This document shows, one piece after another, positions 1-7,893 of a stretch of DNA of 64,000 bases. The translations under genes were made by a program, and so were the position numbers. Where the stretch lies: contig NZ_JAAVTA010000003.1 in assembly GCF_012102705.1 (NCBI RefSeq), forward strand, positions 124,001 to 188,000. The letters run 5' to 3'. The notes under the pieces are model-generated. The model searched no databases and was not told where the DNA came from. It saw nothing but the letters and a program-made list of their open reading frames with translations. Numbering within the stretch: the stretch's first letter is position 1; every line of letters starts with the position of its first letter. This DNA comes from Haematospirillum sp. H1815. GTDB lineage: Bacteria > Pseudomonadota > Alphaproteobacteria > Rhodospirillales > Rhodospirillaceae.

Positions 1-446
1 CTATTTTGGGTGAGCAGGGTGCTGAACAGCTTCTGGGGCAGGGTGATATGCTGTACATGGCAGCAGGCGGACGGATCACCCGTGTGCATGGGCCCTTTGT
101 ATCGGATGCCGAGGTGGAAGAGGTCGCCACGTTCCTGCGTGCCCAGGGTGCGCCCGATTATGTGGGTGCCATCCTTGAGGACACAACGGAAACGCAGGCC
201 CTTCCGGGAACGGAGGGACTGGATGCGGGAAGTGACAGCCCGGGTGGACTGTTTGACCAGGCGGTTGCCCTGGTCGCACGGGAACGGAAGGCATCGACCA
301 GCTTCATCCAGCGCCACCTGCAGATCGGTTACAACCGCGCCGCCCGCATCATTGAACAAATGGAAAAGGAAGGCATGGTGTCGCGGGCCAATCACGTCGG
401 AAAGCGCGAGGTTCTTCTTCCTCCCCCACATGATGAAGCAGGATAG
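1..446 (+). CDS. ftsK: DNA translocase FtsK, C-terminal end (5' truncated by the window)
   Basis: The reading frame is open from the first bases, so only the last ~147 residues are present. FtsK is a septum-localised hexameric DNA pump that clears and resolves chromosome termini at division. The visible part begins in the last segment of the motor domain (GAEQLLGQGDMLY, then RVHGPFVSD), followed by an acidic linker and the winged-helix gamma domain (about residues 80-140, with ASTSFIQRHLQIGYNRAARI and a terminal EKEGMVS motif), which reads KOPS sequences and contacts XerD. These motifs are strongly conserved, so the identification is secure. The gene is followed after 105 bases by a UbiH-type gene on the same strand. 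Confidence 0.97.
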   Translation, partial: ILGEQGAEQLLGQGDMLYMAAGGRITRVHGPFVSDAEVEEVATFLRAQGAPDYVGAILEDTTETQALPGTEGLDAGSDSPGGLFDQAVALVARERKASTSFIQRHLQIGYNRAARIIEQMEKEGMVSRANHVGKREVLLPPPHDEAG

Positions 447-551
447 AGGCGTCCTGTCCACAGGGCCGGAGGGCAACTGGTTTCTCTGGACAACACAGCC
501 GGTTGCCGACAGAGTCCGCACCAAGAATACCCTGCCCGGCGGAGAGTCCCC

Positions 552-1790
552 ATGAACACAACTGTCCTTTCCGATACCACCCTGAAAGCAGACGTTGTTG
601 TGGTCGGGGGAGGACTGGTTGGTGGAACGCTGGCGTGCGCACTGGCTACACATGGCATACCGGTCCTGTGTGTGGATACGGAGCAACCCGCCACGCTGAC
701 AGCCCCCACACAGGATGGTCGCTGCTCTGCCATTGCACTGGCTTGCCAGAAGGTTCTGGACGCCGTTGGTATCTGGAAGCACATGCGTGAGTCCGTACAG
801 CCCATACTGGATATCAGGGTCACGGACAGCAACAGCCCCTTGCACCTGCACTATGATCACCGCGAGATCGGAAGCCCCATGGGCTATATGGCCGGGAACA
901 CGGTCATCCGTCAGGCTGTTCTGGCCCGCCTGAAAGAGCTGAAGCTGGCAACACTGGCTGCTCCAGCCCGTGTTGTGGAAACCAGCCGGAGCATAGACAC
1001 CGTTCTGGTCAAGCTGGATGATGGCCGCGTTATCCGGACATCGCTGCTGGTGGCGGCCGACGGGCGCAACAGCCGGATCCGGGATATGGCCGGCATACCT
1101 GTTGCGCAGGGCCTTCCCTATCATCAGACCGGTATTGTACTGACGGTGCGCCATGAGAAGCATCATCGTGGCATTGCGCACGAACGTTTCCTTCCCGCAG
1201 GTCCCTTTGCCATCCTGCCGTTGGTGGGTGGGTATCATTCCTCACTCGTCTGGACCGAGAGCAGTACAACAGCCAAAAGCCTTCTCGCTTTGACTGATGA
1301 CGCATTCCAGGAGGAGCTCGTCCAGCGCTTTGGCACCTTCCTGGGGAAGATTGATGTTGTCAGCCCCCGGTTCTCCTACCCGCTATCCCTGCAACACGCC
1401 CTTCGCTATACAGACCGGAGGCTGGTTCTGGTTGGCGATGCGGCCCATGGCATGCACCCGGTTGCCGGGCAGGGCATGAACTTTGGCCTGCGGGACGTCG
1501 CCGCTCTGGTGGAGGAGATTGTCAAGGCCCGCAGGCTTGGGCTGGATGTCGGAACCGGAACTGTCCTTGAGTCCTATCAACGCTGGCGCCGTTTCGATAA
1601 TGTCCTGATGCTGGGCATGACCGACGCCTTGGTGCGGCTGTTCTCCAATGATAATGTCCCGCTTCGGCTGGCCCGGACCATGGGACTGGCCGCCGTCAAC
1701 CAGATGCCGGGTCTCCGTCGTTTCTTCATGCGCCATGCCATGGGCGAAGTTGGTGATCTGCCCCGCCTGATGCGCGGTCTGCCCGTCTAG
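552..1790 (+). CDS. UbiH/UbiF/COQ6-family FAD-dependent aromatic hydroxylase
   Basis: A 412-residue flavoprotein monooxygenase of the family that hydroxylates the ring of ubiquinone precursors, acting at the inner face of the cytoplasmic membrane. The three family signatures are visible: the N-terminal dinucleotide-binding GGGLVGG (about residues 19-25), the ADGRNSRIRD motif (about 168-177) and the FAD-ribityl motif LVGDAAHGMHPVAGQGMN (about 294-311). Length is typical. Alphaproteobacteria use several paralogues (UbiH, UbiF, UbiL, UbiM) with different ring positions, so the exact position hydroxylated cannot be read from this sequence. The stop codon is 3 bases from the stop of the convergent FAH-family gene, leaving no room for a terminator. 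Confidence 0.9.
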   Translation: MNTTVLSDTTLKADVVVVGGGLVGGTLACALATHGIPVLCVDTEQPATLTAPTQDGRCSAIALACQKVLDAVGIWKHMRESVQPILDIRVTDSNSPLHLHYDHREIGSPMGYMAGNTVIRQAVLARLKELKLATLAAPARVVETSRSIDTVLVKLDDGRVIRTSLLVAADGRNSRIRDMAGIPVAQGLPYHQTGIVLTVRHEKHHRGIAHERFLPAGPFAILPLVGGYHSSLVWTESSTTAKSLLALTDDAFQEELVQRFGTFLGKIDVVSPRFSYPLSLQHALRYTDRRLVLVGDAAHGMHPVAGQGMNFGLRDVAALVEEIVKARRLGLDVGTGTVLESYQRWRRFDNVLMLGMTDALVRLFSNDNVPLRLARTMGLAAVNQMPGLRRFFMRHAMGEVGDLPRLMRGLPV

Positions 1791-1793
1791 GCG

Positions 1794-2480
1794 TCAGCGG
1801 GAAGCCAGCATAATCTCCAGCGCCGGAATCCCCTCTATACTTGCATGGACCTTATCACCGGGCTGCAAGGCGGCGACACCTTCGGGCGTACCGGTAAAGA
1901 TCAAGTCCCCGGGAGAAAGACGGACCAAGCGCGACAGATGAACCAGAATGCCAACCGGCCCCAGAATCATGTCTTCCAGCTTCCCGTCCTGACGAACACG
2001 ACCATTGACAGCCAGCTGTATAGCACCGCGCAATGGCGCCGCTTCCATGGGCATGATGGTTCCCACCGGGGCAGACAAGTCAAATCCCTTGGCCATATCC
2101 CAAGGGCGCCCCATGCTCTTGGCTTCAGCCTGTAGATCCCGTCGCGTCAGGTCAATGCCGACAGCGCACCCGAACAAGCACGCCCCGGCAGCCTGTTCAT
2201 CAAGATCCTCACCCCCGGCCTTCAGGGCAAGAACCAGCTCGACCTCGTGATGAAGGTTGGAGGTGACCGACGGGAACGGAATGGAAGACCCGTTTTCGCA
2301 AACCGCATCAGCCGGTTTTGAGAAGAAAAATGGTGCCTCTGCGGCTGGGTCACGCCCCATTTCACGGGCATGAGCGGCATAATTGCTCCCGACACAGAAA
2401 ATACGACGAACCGGAAAGCGGTCGCTTGTTCCATGCACAGCAACAGATGAGGGAGGACATTCTGGAATCACAAAACCCAC
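1794..2480 (-). CDS. Fumarylacetoacetate hydrolase (FAH) family protein
   Basis: A 228-residue member of the FAH superfamily (FAHD1/acylpyruvase, fumarylpyruvate hydrolase type), cytosolic enzymes that cleave or decarboxylate 2-oxo acids with a divalent metal. Visible are the N-terminal RIFCVGSNYAAHAREMG segment, the metal-ligand motif HHEVELVL, a downstream GIDLTRRDLQ, and the C-terminal GDLIFTGTPEGV. The frame stays open far upstream, to 2855, but that extension is cysteine-rich, unlike a protein, and overlaps strong hairpins. I place the start at a GTG at 2480 because an AAGGAG ribosome site lies 6 bases before it and the length then fits the family. The substrate is not predictable. Confidence 0.87.
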   Translation of the reverse strand: MGFVIPECPPSSVAVHGTSDRFPVRRIFCVGSNYAAHAREMGRDPAAEAPFFFSKPADAVCENGSSIPFPSVTSNLHHEVELVLALKAGGEDLDEQAAGACLFGCAVGIDLTRRDLQAEAKSMGRPWDMAKGFDLSAPVGTIMPMEAAPLRGAIQLAVNGRVRQDGKLEDMILGPVGILVHLSRLVRLSPGDLIFTGTPEGVAALQPGDKVHASIEGIPALEIMLASR

Positions 2481-2567
2481 CACGCTCTCCTTATCTGAAG
2501 CAGGACGCCAAGACGCACCATATGCAAGGACATTAAAGCCGTACGATGCAGGAGACAACAGGATCTG

Positions 2568-2750
2568 TTTTGCGGAAAGGGGTGAGCGCCCGGTCAGGGG
2601 GGAACCGGGCGCTCTGCTCCGGTAAAGGAGCTCGGAAGGGGCAGGGGAGGCCACCTTCCGGGGGGAAGGACGGGCACAAGTTGCGCCCTGTCCGTGACGA
2701 CAGGATCTATGGCATAGCCCGCAGCAACACCAGCATCGGTGTCGCATAAC
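2568..2750 (-). ncRNA. Candidate structured RNA or leader upstream of the FAH-family gene
   Basis: This stretch lies between lolA and the FAH-family gene and contains a cluster of hairpins: a perfect 11-bp stem (2584-2594 with 2604-2614, 9-base loop), a 5-bp stem (2616-2620 with 2627-2631), a 6-bp stem (2654-2659 with 2664-2669), an overlapping bulged stem (2668-2675 with 2685-2693) and an 8-bp stem (2724-2731 with 2738-2745). In the last stem the one irregular pair is G-U on the minus strand but A-C on the plus strand, favouring minus-strand transcription. No T-run follows the 11-bp stem, so it is not a plain terminator. It does not match tmRNA, RNase P, SRP RNA or a riboswitch class I can recognise. 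Confidence 0.35.
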
Positions 2751-2805
2751 AGACCCCTGCAATTTGCATGGCACACCAACAATAGGCATGCAATGCATTG
2801 AAATA

Positions 2806-3459
2806 TCATCTATATCGTGCTGGCAAATTGCTCCAGGAGAACAGGCCCTGGTCAAAAGACAACCCCGTACGGACGGAAAACAAGGACACCGCTGTTTCTA
2901 GATCACGGGCATCACGAACCCGCCACTGGCGCAGCTCGAAGGGGTGTTCGGTAAAGACCAGCATCAAGGACCCGGCAGCAGGATCATCCGCCATCACCAG
3001 CTCGATCTCCGCAACACCGGCAGCACGGCGTATATCTTTCAGAACAATATCAGGATCAGAGAAACGGGGATTCTTGCGCAGCAAAATGCCGGCCGGCGTT
3101 GAATCAAGGGGGAGATTGCTGACCTGCCCCACTTCATTATCAATAAAGACCAGCCACGTCCCATCCGCGACAACCTTAATCTTTGACGGCGGGTCATAGG
3201 TGAGGCTCATCTTGCCCGGTCGCTGAATGGACACGGTGCCCTCACTGGAAGATCCATCACTGCTGATTTGAAGAAAGCGGGCCTGCATCGTGCGTACAGT
3301 CCCGAGTGTCTCTTCGGCTCGCTTCAGAAGCGCCGTCTCTTCTGCATTCGGACGATAGGGAACCGCACCGGATGGGGAAGCAGAAGCCGTCAGACCGGAG
3401 CACATGAGAACAAGAAAAGACGCAGCCAGAATACAGCGTCGCAAAAACAGCAGGATCAA
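2806..3459 (-). CDS. lolA: Outer-membrane lipoprotein carrier protein LolA
   Basis: Periplasmic chaperone that carries lipoproteins from the LolCDE complex to the outer membrane. The product (about 217 residues) begins with a signal peptide (hydrophobic CILAASFLVLMCSG, cleavage near TASA). The LolA fold follows: an N-terminal helix containing TVRTMQARFLQ, the GTVSIQRPGKMSLTYDPPSK strand region, and DGTWLVFIDNEVGQV. The reading frame is open well upstream, but I prefer a TTG start at 3459, 8 bases after a GGAG, over a GTG at 3474. In related genomes lolA sits next to ftsK; here ubiH and the FAH-family gene lie between them and the orientation is reversed. Confidence 0.9.
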   Translation of the reverse strand: MILLFLRRCILAASFLVLMCSGLTASASPSGAVPYRPNAEETALLKRAEETLGTVRTMQARFLQISSDGSSSEGTVSIQRPGKMSLTYDPPSKIKVVADGTWLVFIDNEVGQVSNLPLDSTPAGILLRKNPRFSDPDIVLKDIRRAAGVAEIELVMADDPAAGSLMLVFTEHPFELRQWRVRDARDLETAVSLFSVRTGLSFDQGLFSWSNLPARYR

Positions 3460-3520
3460 AGCCGGAAACTCCACGTTGCCCGTACAGCAGTCAAGAATTG
3501 ACTTCACAGGTAACGGAGCA

Positions 3521-3694
3521 TCAAGCCCGAGGCAAGGTATTCCGGAAGGACGAATGATCTGGCGACGAGCGTGTCTGTGGTGCAACACAAGACTGATCAT
3601 CGGGAATGCTTTCGTCCGACCCACGACGCCGTTCCGCCAGTGCCACCATCAATGTTCCCAGTGTACGGGGATCAAGCCCCCTGCATATAACCAT
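3521..3694 (-). CDS. Possible small protein of 57 residues, unknown
   Basis: A short ORF between lolA and a strong Fur-type palindrome. An ATG at 3694 follows GGGGGA with 7 bases spacing, a good ribosome site. The N-terminal half (GLDPRTLGTLMVALAERRRG) looks helical; the C-terminal half is polar and of low complexity. I recognise no family. It points away from the palindrome at 3787-3807, so it could be the gene that operator controls, and it reads toward lolA. The frame continues upstream to a TTG at 3754. It may equally be chance. Confidence 0.2.
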   Translation of the reverse strand: MVICRGLDPRTLGTLMVALAERRRGSDESIPDDQSCVAPQTRSSPDHSSFRNTLPRA

Positions 3695-3786
3695 ACTCGC
3701 GTCCCCCGAACGGGCCGGGACATCCCTGATCCCGGACTTTGAGCAAATACCCAATCAACGCATGCAGTGTAATTTTGGCCCTGAAA

Positions 3787-3807
3787 AATTGCAAACGATT
3801 TGCAATT
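3787..3807. promoter_or_regulatory. Fur-family operator, perfect 9-3-9 palindrome
   Basis: The arms AATTGCAAA and TTTGCAATT are exact inverted repeats separated by CGA. TGCAAA-N3-TTTGCA resembles operators bound by Fur-family iron or manganese regulators in alphaproteobacteria. It stands in a gene-poor stretch (3460-4221), about 410 bases before bfd and 93 bases before the small minus-strand ORF at 3694, so its target is not clear. Confidence 0.55.
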
Positions 3808-4114
3808 GCATTTATCGGCAAGGAACGATACAGTCACCTCGTTCACGATTCAGATGGGCCCATGTGGTGCGGACCGGTGCGGGTTTGAAAGGGCTGATCT
3901 GGATTGCTGAACCGGGTGATTATCAACCCGTCTCCTGTACCCCGGGTTCCGGCCTCTGCCTGTCGCCTCTCCTGCCGATGTGTCGCTCTCTCCCGACATT
4001 CCCGACATCGGCTCCCTGCAAGAAGCGAAAGGCAGGACCGGAACCCGGATACAAAGCAACAAAACCGACCACCCCGGCAATGTGACCAAGGCGCCAGATA
4101 GCCGCATGTTGAAC
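3808..4114. other. Intergenic stretch without a convincing gene
   Basis: Frames of 60-160 codons are open on both strands here, but none has a ribosome site with protein-like composition. A minus-strand frame (3923-4219) contains a short hydrophobic run and another (3850-4137) a possible membrane segment; neither has a supported start. It may be a decayed gene between the two Fur-type sites. Confidence 0.4.
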
Positions 4115-4143
4115 TTGAGGATGATAATGGATTGCATTACATT
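4115..4143 (+). promoter_or_regulatory. Promoter of bfd-bfr with an overlapping Fur-like box
   Basis: A -35 TTGAGG (4115-4120) and a -10 TACATT (4138-4143) are 17 bases apart. Between and over them lies GATAATGGATTGCATTACA (4123-4141), which matches the classical 19-base Fur box at 12 positions, including the first seven. A regulator bound there would cover the polymerase site. The bfd start codon is 79 bases downstream. Confidence 0.5.
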
Positions 4144-4221
4144 CCAAGCAGGCAGTTTTCCCGATATCCATTGCGGATTGTCCCGAAATCAGTTGGTTAG
4201 TGGGTATGGAGCGTCCCATTC

Positions 4222-4410
4222 ATGTATGTGTGCCTTTGCAATGACCTGAAATGCCGCGATGTGCGGACCGCACGGGATTCAGGCGCCAGAACCCCCTCCC
4301 AGGTCTTCCGCGCACACGGACTGCAACCACGGTGCGGCAAGTGCATAGACTGCATGAGGGTGATCCTGGACGAAGGAGAGCAACAGGCCTCGATGCCAAG
4401 GGCATCATGA
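4222..4410 (+). CDS. bfd: Bacterioferritin-associated ferredoxin Bfd
   Basis: A 62-residue [2Fe-2S] protein that docks on bacterioferritin and feeds electrons to its heme to release stored iron. It has the family's cysteine pattern: MYVCLCN at the start (Cys4, Cys6) and CGKCIDC near residues 39-45. The ATG is preceded by GGAG at 10 bases. It is followed 91 bases later by bacterioferritin on the same strand, the usual partner arrangement. Control by iron through the Fur-like box over its promoter is likely. Confidence 0.93.
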   Translation: MYVCLCNDLKCRDVRTARDSGARTPSQVFRAHGLQPRCGKCIDCMRVILDEGEQQASMPRAS

Positions 4411-4501
4411 GAACGCTTCTCAAGTTATTCCGAAAACTGGAAAAACATGTTCTACGGCAGTAGTATTCGCGGCAACGGGAATGTTTGCTGTGGAGAGCAC
4501 C

Positions 4502-4990
4502 ATGAAGGGCGACAAAGAGATCATCAAGCACCTGAACAAGGTCTTGAGAAATGAACTGACAGCCATAAACCAGTATTTCCTTCACGCACGCATGCTACAG
4601 GACCAGGGGCTGGAGCGTCTGGGGCAGCATGAGTACCGGGAGTCGATTGAAGAAATGCACCATGCCGACTGGATGGTAAAGCGGATCCTCTTCCTGGAAG
4701 GACTTCCGAACCTGCAAGACCTGGGCAAGTTGATGATCGGGGAGAATGTTGCGGAAATTCTCGCAAATGACCTGAAACTGGAACATGGAGCCCGCAATGA
4801 TGTTGTGGATGCCATTGTCGCCTGCGAGAAAGCGCGTGACTTCATTTCGCGGGAAAAACTGAAAGAAATCCTCGATGCCACAGAAGAGCATATAGACTAT
4901 CTGGAGACCCAGATTTCCCTTCTGGAAAAGGTGGGCCTACAGAACTATATCCAGTCACAAATGGCCCCGGCAGACGGCGCAACATCCTGA
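4502..4990 (+). CDS. bfr: Bacterioferritin
   Basis: A 162-residue heme-containing ferritin subunit; 24 subunits form a cytosolic shell that oxidises and stores iron. Ferroxidase ligands lie in [12 protein letters not shown] (Glu18), the [12 protein letters not shown] segment (Glu51 and His54 region, with the axial heme Met next to Trp) and the C-terminal EEHIDYLE. The frame opens at 4481, but ATG 4502 follows GGAGAG closely and gives the family's usual MKGDKEII start. It forms an iron-storage unit with bfd just upstream. Confidence 0.97.
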   Translation: MKGDKEIIKHLNKVLRNELTAINQYFLHARMLQDQGLERLGQHEYRESIEEMHHADWMVKRILFLEGLPNLQDLGKLMIGENVAEILANDLKLEHGARNDVVDAIVACEKARDFISREKLKEILDATEEHIDYLETQISLLEKVGLQNYIQSQMAPADGATS

Positions 4991-5090
4991 TCCTTTAATA
5001 CAGATTGTCTCAGGAATATTCGCTTTCTGCACACTTTGGCCTATAGTCCCGGCGTGTCCTCAGTTGATCCGGAAAGTACGAGTTTCTGCC

Positions 5091-6674
5091 ATGACATCTC
5101 CCTCTCGCCCCGGCCGCCCTGTTGTCCTCTGCATCCTTGATGGCTGGGGGTACCGGCCCGAGCGTGACAACAATGCCATCGCCCTTGCCCATACGCCGGT
5201 ATGGGACCGCATGCTGGCGGAGTGTCCCGGCAGTCTTCTGGAAACCTCGGGACTTGATGTTGGCCTGCCGGACGGCCAGATGGGCAACTCGGAAGTCGGG
5301 CATATGAACATTGGTGCCGGGCGGATCGTGATGCAGGATCTGCCCCGCATTGATGCCTGTGTTGCAGACAACGGCCTTGGCCGCATAGAGTCCTTCGGTC
5401 GCTTTGTCAGCAAGGTTCGCCAGGGCAGTGGAACGGTTCACCTGATGGGGCTTCTCTCTCCCGGCGGTGTGCACAGCCATCAGGATCACATGGCAGCCCT
5501 TGCCGCAACACTGGGAGCAGAAGGACTGAAGGTCTGCCTGCACATTTTCACGGATGGAAGGGATACGCCACCCCGTTCCGCACGGGGTTTCATCGAAGCA
5601 TTCCTGACCAAAACCCGTGACGTCCCCAATCTTTCCCTTGCAACGCTTGGCGGGCGTTACTACGCCATGGACCGTGACAACCGCTGGGATCGTGTACAGC
5701 TGGCATACGACGCGATGGTATACGCAAAGGGCGAGCGTGCTCCCAATGCTGTCGCAGCGATGGATGCATCCTATGCCGCAGCTGTCGGTGACGAGTTTGT
5801 GCGCCCGTGTGTTCTGGGCAACTATGCAGGCATGAAGGATGGTGACGGGATTCTGGTGGCCAATTTCCGGGCTGACCGGGCGCGGGAGATAACGCGGGCC
5901 CTTCTGGATCCGGGGTTTGATGGTTTCAGCCGCGGGAATGGCCCGGCTTTCTCGGCGGCACTGGGTATGACCGAATATTCTAGGGCCCATACCGCCTTCA
6001 TGGATACCCTGTTCCCGCCCGACCCCCTGTCCGACATCCTTGGGGAGGTCGTCTCCCGCGCCGGGTTGTCACAGCTCCGCATTGCCGAAACGGAGAAATA
6101 TGCCCACGTGACGTTCTTCCTCAACGGGGGCGAAGAAACCGTTTATCCCGGCGAAGACCGTATTCTGGTTCCCAGCCCCAAGGTTGCCACCTATGACCTG
6201 CAGCCGGAAATGTCTGCGCCGGAGGTCACACACCACCTGGAAGAGGCCATCCGTTCAGGACGCTATGACCTGATCGTCGTCAATTATGCCAATGGAGACA
6301 TGGTGGGACATACAGGCATCCTGGAAGCCGCCATCAAAGCCGCTGAAGCTGTTGATCACGGGCTGGGCCGCCTGGAGCAGGCCATCCGTGACAGCGGGGG
6401 AACCATGATTGTCACGGCTGATCACGGTAACGCAGAATTGATGAAAGATCCTGAAACCGGAGAGCCTTATACCCAGCATACTGTCGGCAAGGTTCACGCT
6501 CTCCTGGTGAACGGGCCAAAGGCTGTGACCCGGCTTCGTGATGGCAGGCTGTCCGACCTGGCTCCCACGGTCCTTGCGTTGATGGGGCTGCCCCAACCCG
6601 CTGCCATGACCGGACGCTGCCTGCTTGACCAGGAGGCAACCAACGCGACACGGGGGTCTGTGGCTTTTGGCTGA
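5091..6674 (+). CDS. gpmI: 2,3-bisphosphoglycerate-independent phosphoglycerate mutase
   Basis: Interconverts 3- and 2-phosphoglycerate in glycolysis and gluconeogenesis using two Mn ions and a phosphoserine intermediate. The 527 residues contain VVLCILDGWG near the start (metal-binding Asp), the nucleophile region QMGNSEVGHMN (Ser about residue 67), SPGGVHSHQDHM, FTDGRDTPP, SPKVATYDLQPEM, NYANGDMVGHTG and the closing TADHGNAE, which together identify the iPGM and not the cofactor-dependent type. ATG 5091 is preferred over a TTG at 5064. It heads a conserved alphaproteobacterial block (gpmI, EnvC-like, ctpA, polysaccharide deacetylase, rppH). Confidence 0.97.
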   Translation: MTSPSRPGRPVVLCILDGWGYRPERDNNAIALAHTPVWDRMLAECPGSLLETSGLDVGLPDGQMGNSEVGHMNIGAGRIVMQDLPRIDACVADNGLGRIESFGRFVSKVRQGSGTVHLMGLLSPGGVHSHQDHMAALAATLGAEGLKVCLHIFTDGRDTPPRSARGFIEAFLTKTRDVPNLSLATLGGRYYAMDRDNRWDRVQLAYDAMVYAKGERAPNAVAAMDASYAAAVGDEFVRPCVLGNYAGMKDGDGILVANFRADRAREITRALLDPGFDGFSRGNGPAFSAALGMTEYSRAHTAFMDTLFPPDPLSDILGEVVSRAGLSQLRIAETEKYAHVTFFLNGGEETVYPGEDRILVPSPKVATYDLQPEMSAPEVTHHLEEAIRSGRYDLIVVNYANGDMVGHTGILEAAIKAAEAVDHGLGRLEQAIRDSGGTMIVTADHGNAELMKDPETGEPYTQHTVGKVHALLVNGPKAVTRLRDGRLSDLAPTVLALMGLPQPAAMTGRCLLDQEATNATRGSVAFG

Positions 6675-6699
6675 CAGACATAGCCCTGTCCGGGAGGTC

Positions 6700-7884
6700 A
6701 TGCTGGTTTTTCGTATACTGCTTGTCTTTGCTGTCCTGTGCGCAGCAGCCCCGCCAACCGGTGCTGCACCGCCTTCTGCATCCGAAAAGGAGCTGAAAAA
6801 GCTGGAAAAGCAGCTTCAGGAAAGCCGGGATCATGAAAAACAGTTGGGCGAAAAGGCCAGCGGGCTGGGAAAGGAACTGGAAACACTGCGCGAAGAAATC
6901 GTTGCCGCCGCCCGTTCGGCACAGGACAACGAAGAACTGCTCTCGGCTCTGGAACGGCGCGTTCGTGACCTGGGTCAGAAAGAGAAAGATCTTCAGGCAC
7001 ACTTGGGAGACCGCGAGAGCCAGATGGCAACCGTTCTGGGCGGCCTGGAACGTCTGGCCATACGTCCACCGGAAGTTCTGGTCCTGCAACCCGGCCACCA
7101 TGACGATACGATTCGAAGCGCCATCCTGTTACGCGCTGTTATTCCCGAACTTCAGAAGAAAGCAGGCTCCCTGCGCAAGGAACTTGCAGGTTTGTCGACC
7201 ATCCGACGTGAATTGTCCACCCGACGCGCCGAACTGGCCACAGCCGTGACCAGACTGGACCGTCAGCATGCCCGACTGGCAACACTCTACGCACGCAAGG
7301 CAAAACTGGCCGAGAGCACTGAAGCCGAGCGCAAGGCGGCTGCCAGTCGCGCTGAACAACTGGCCCGGAACGCCGGGGATCTCAGGGATCTTCTGGCAAA
7401 ACTGGAGGAAGACCGGCGCCGGCGTGAAGCAGAAACAAAACGGCTGGCACGGCTGGCCATGCCAAAACCGCCCGCACCTGAACCCGGCCCGTCACTGGAC
7501 AGCCAGCGCGGCACAATGGCCTTGCCGGCGCGCGGACAGATTGTGATGCGCTACGGCGAAGAAACAGAAGAAGGGCTGAGCGCACGTGGTGTGACCATCC
7601 GGACACGCCCCGGAGCACAGGTAACTGCCCCGGCTACAGGAACAGTTGCCTTTGCCGGACCGTTCAGGGGATACGGGCTACTCTTGATCATGGAGCATAG
7701 CGGTGGCTATCATGTCCTTCTGTCCGGTATGTCCCGTATCGATGCCGTTGTTGGTCAGAGCCTTCGCTCGGGAGAACCGGTCGGCATCATGGGGCCGGGT
7801 GACGGTACGCGGCTTTATGTGGAATTACGCCGGGATGGGCAACCCGTTAACCCCCTCCCCTGGCTCTCTGCTCGCAAAGGTTAG
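6700..7884 (+). CDS. EnvC-like murein hydrolase activator (M23/LytM domain, degenerate)
   Basis: A periplasmic division factor of about 394 residues. It has a signal peptide (LLVFAVLCAAAPPTGA), a long coiled coil (about residues 25-255, rich in Lys/Glu/Arg heptads) and a C-terminal LytM domain. The LytM domain lacks the metal ligands of active endopeptidases: the HxxxD motif is replaced (ARGVTIRTRPGAQV) and the HxH motif reads RLYVE. This is the pattern of EnvC, which does not cut peptidoglycan but activates amidases at the septum. Start ATG 6700 follows GGGAGG very closely (2 bases); the frame is open further up, overlapping gpmI. It is adjacent to ctpA. Confidence 0.88.
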   Translation: MLVFRILLVFAVLCAAAPPTGAAPPSASEKELKKLEKQLQESRDHEKQLGEKASGLGKELETLREEIVAAARSAQDNEELLSALERRVRDLGQKEKDLQAHLGDRESQMATVLGGLERLAIRPPEVLVLQPGHHDDTIRSAILLRAVIPELQKKAGSLRKELAGLSTIRRELSTRRAELATAVTRLDRQHARLATLYARKAKLAESTEAERKAAASRAEQLARNAGDLRDLLAKLEEDRRRREAETKRLARLAMPKPPAPEPGPSLDSQRGTMALPARGQIVMRYGEETEEGLSARGVTIRTRPGAQVTAPATGTVAFAGPFRGYGLLLIMEHSGGYHVLLSGMSRIDAVVGQSLRSGEPVGIMGPGDGTRLYVELRRDGQPVNPLPWLSARKG

Positions 7885-7893
7885 AACTGGCTG

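Noticed and set aside
2484-2855. Upstream extension of the FAH-family reading frame to 353 codons
   Set aside because: The extra 124 codons are cysteine- and arginine-rich, unlike any protein family, overlap strong hairpins and lack a ribosome site, while GTG 2480 has an ideal one.
3850-4219. Minus-strand frames of 95 and 98 codons before bfd
   Set aside because: They overlap each other in different frames, have no ribosome site and only short hydrophobic runs; neither looks like a maintained protein.
5010-5990. 326-codon frame antisense to gpmI
   Set aside because: gpmI is fully supported by motifs; the antisense frame is a by-product of high GC at third codon positions.
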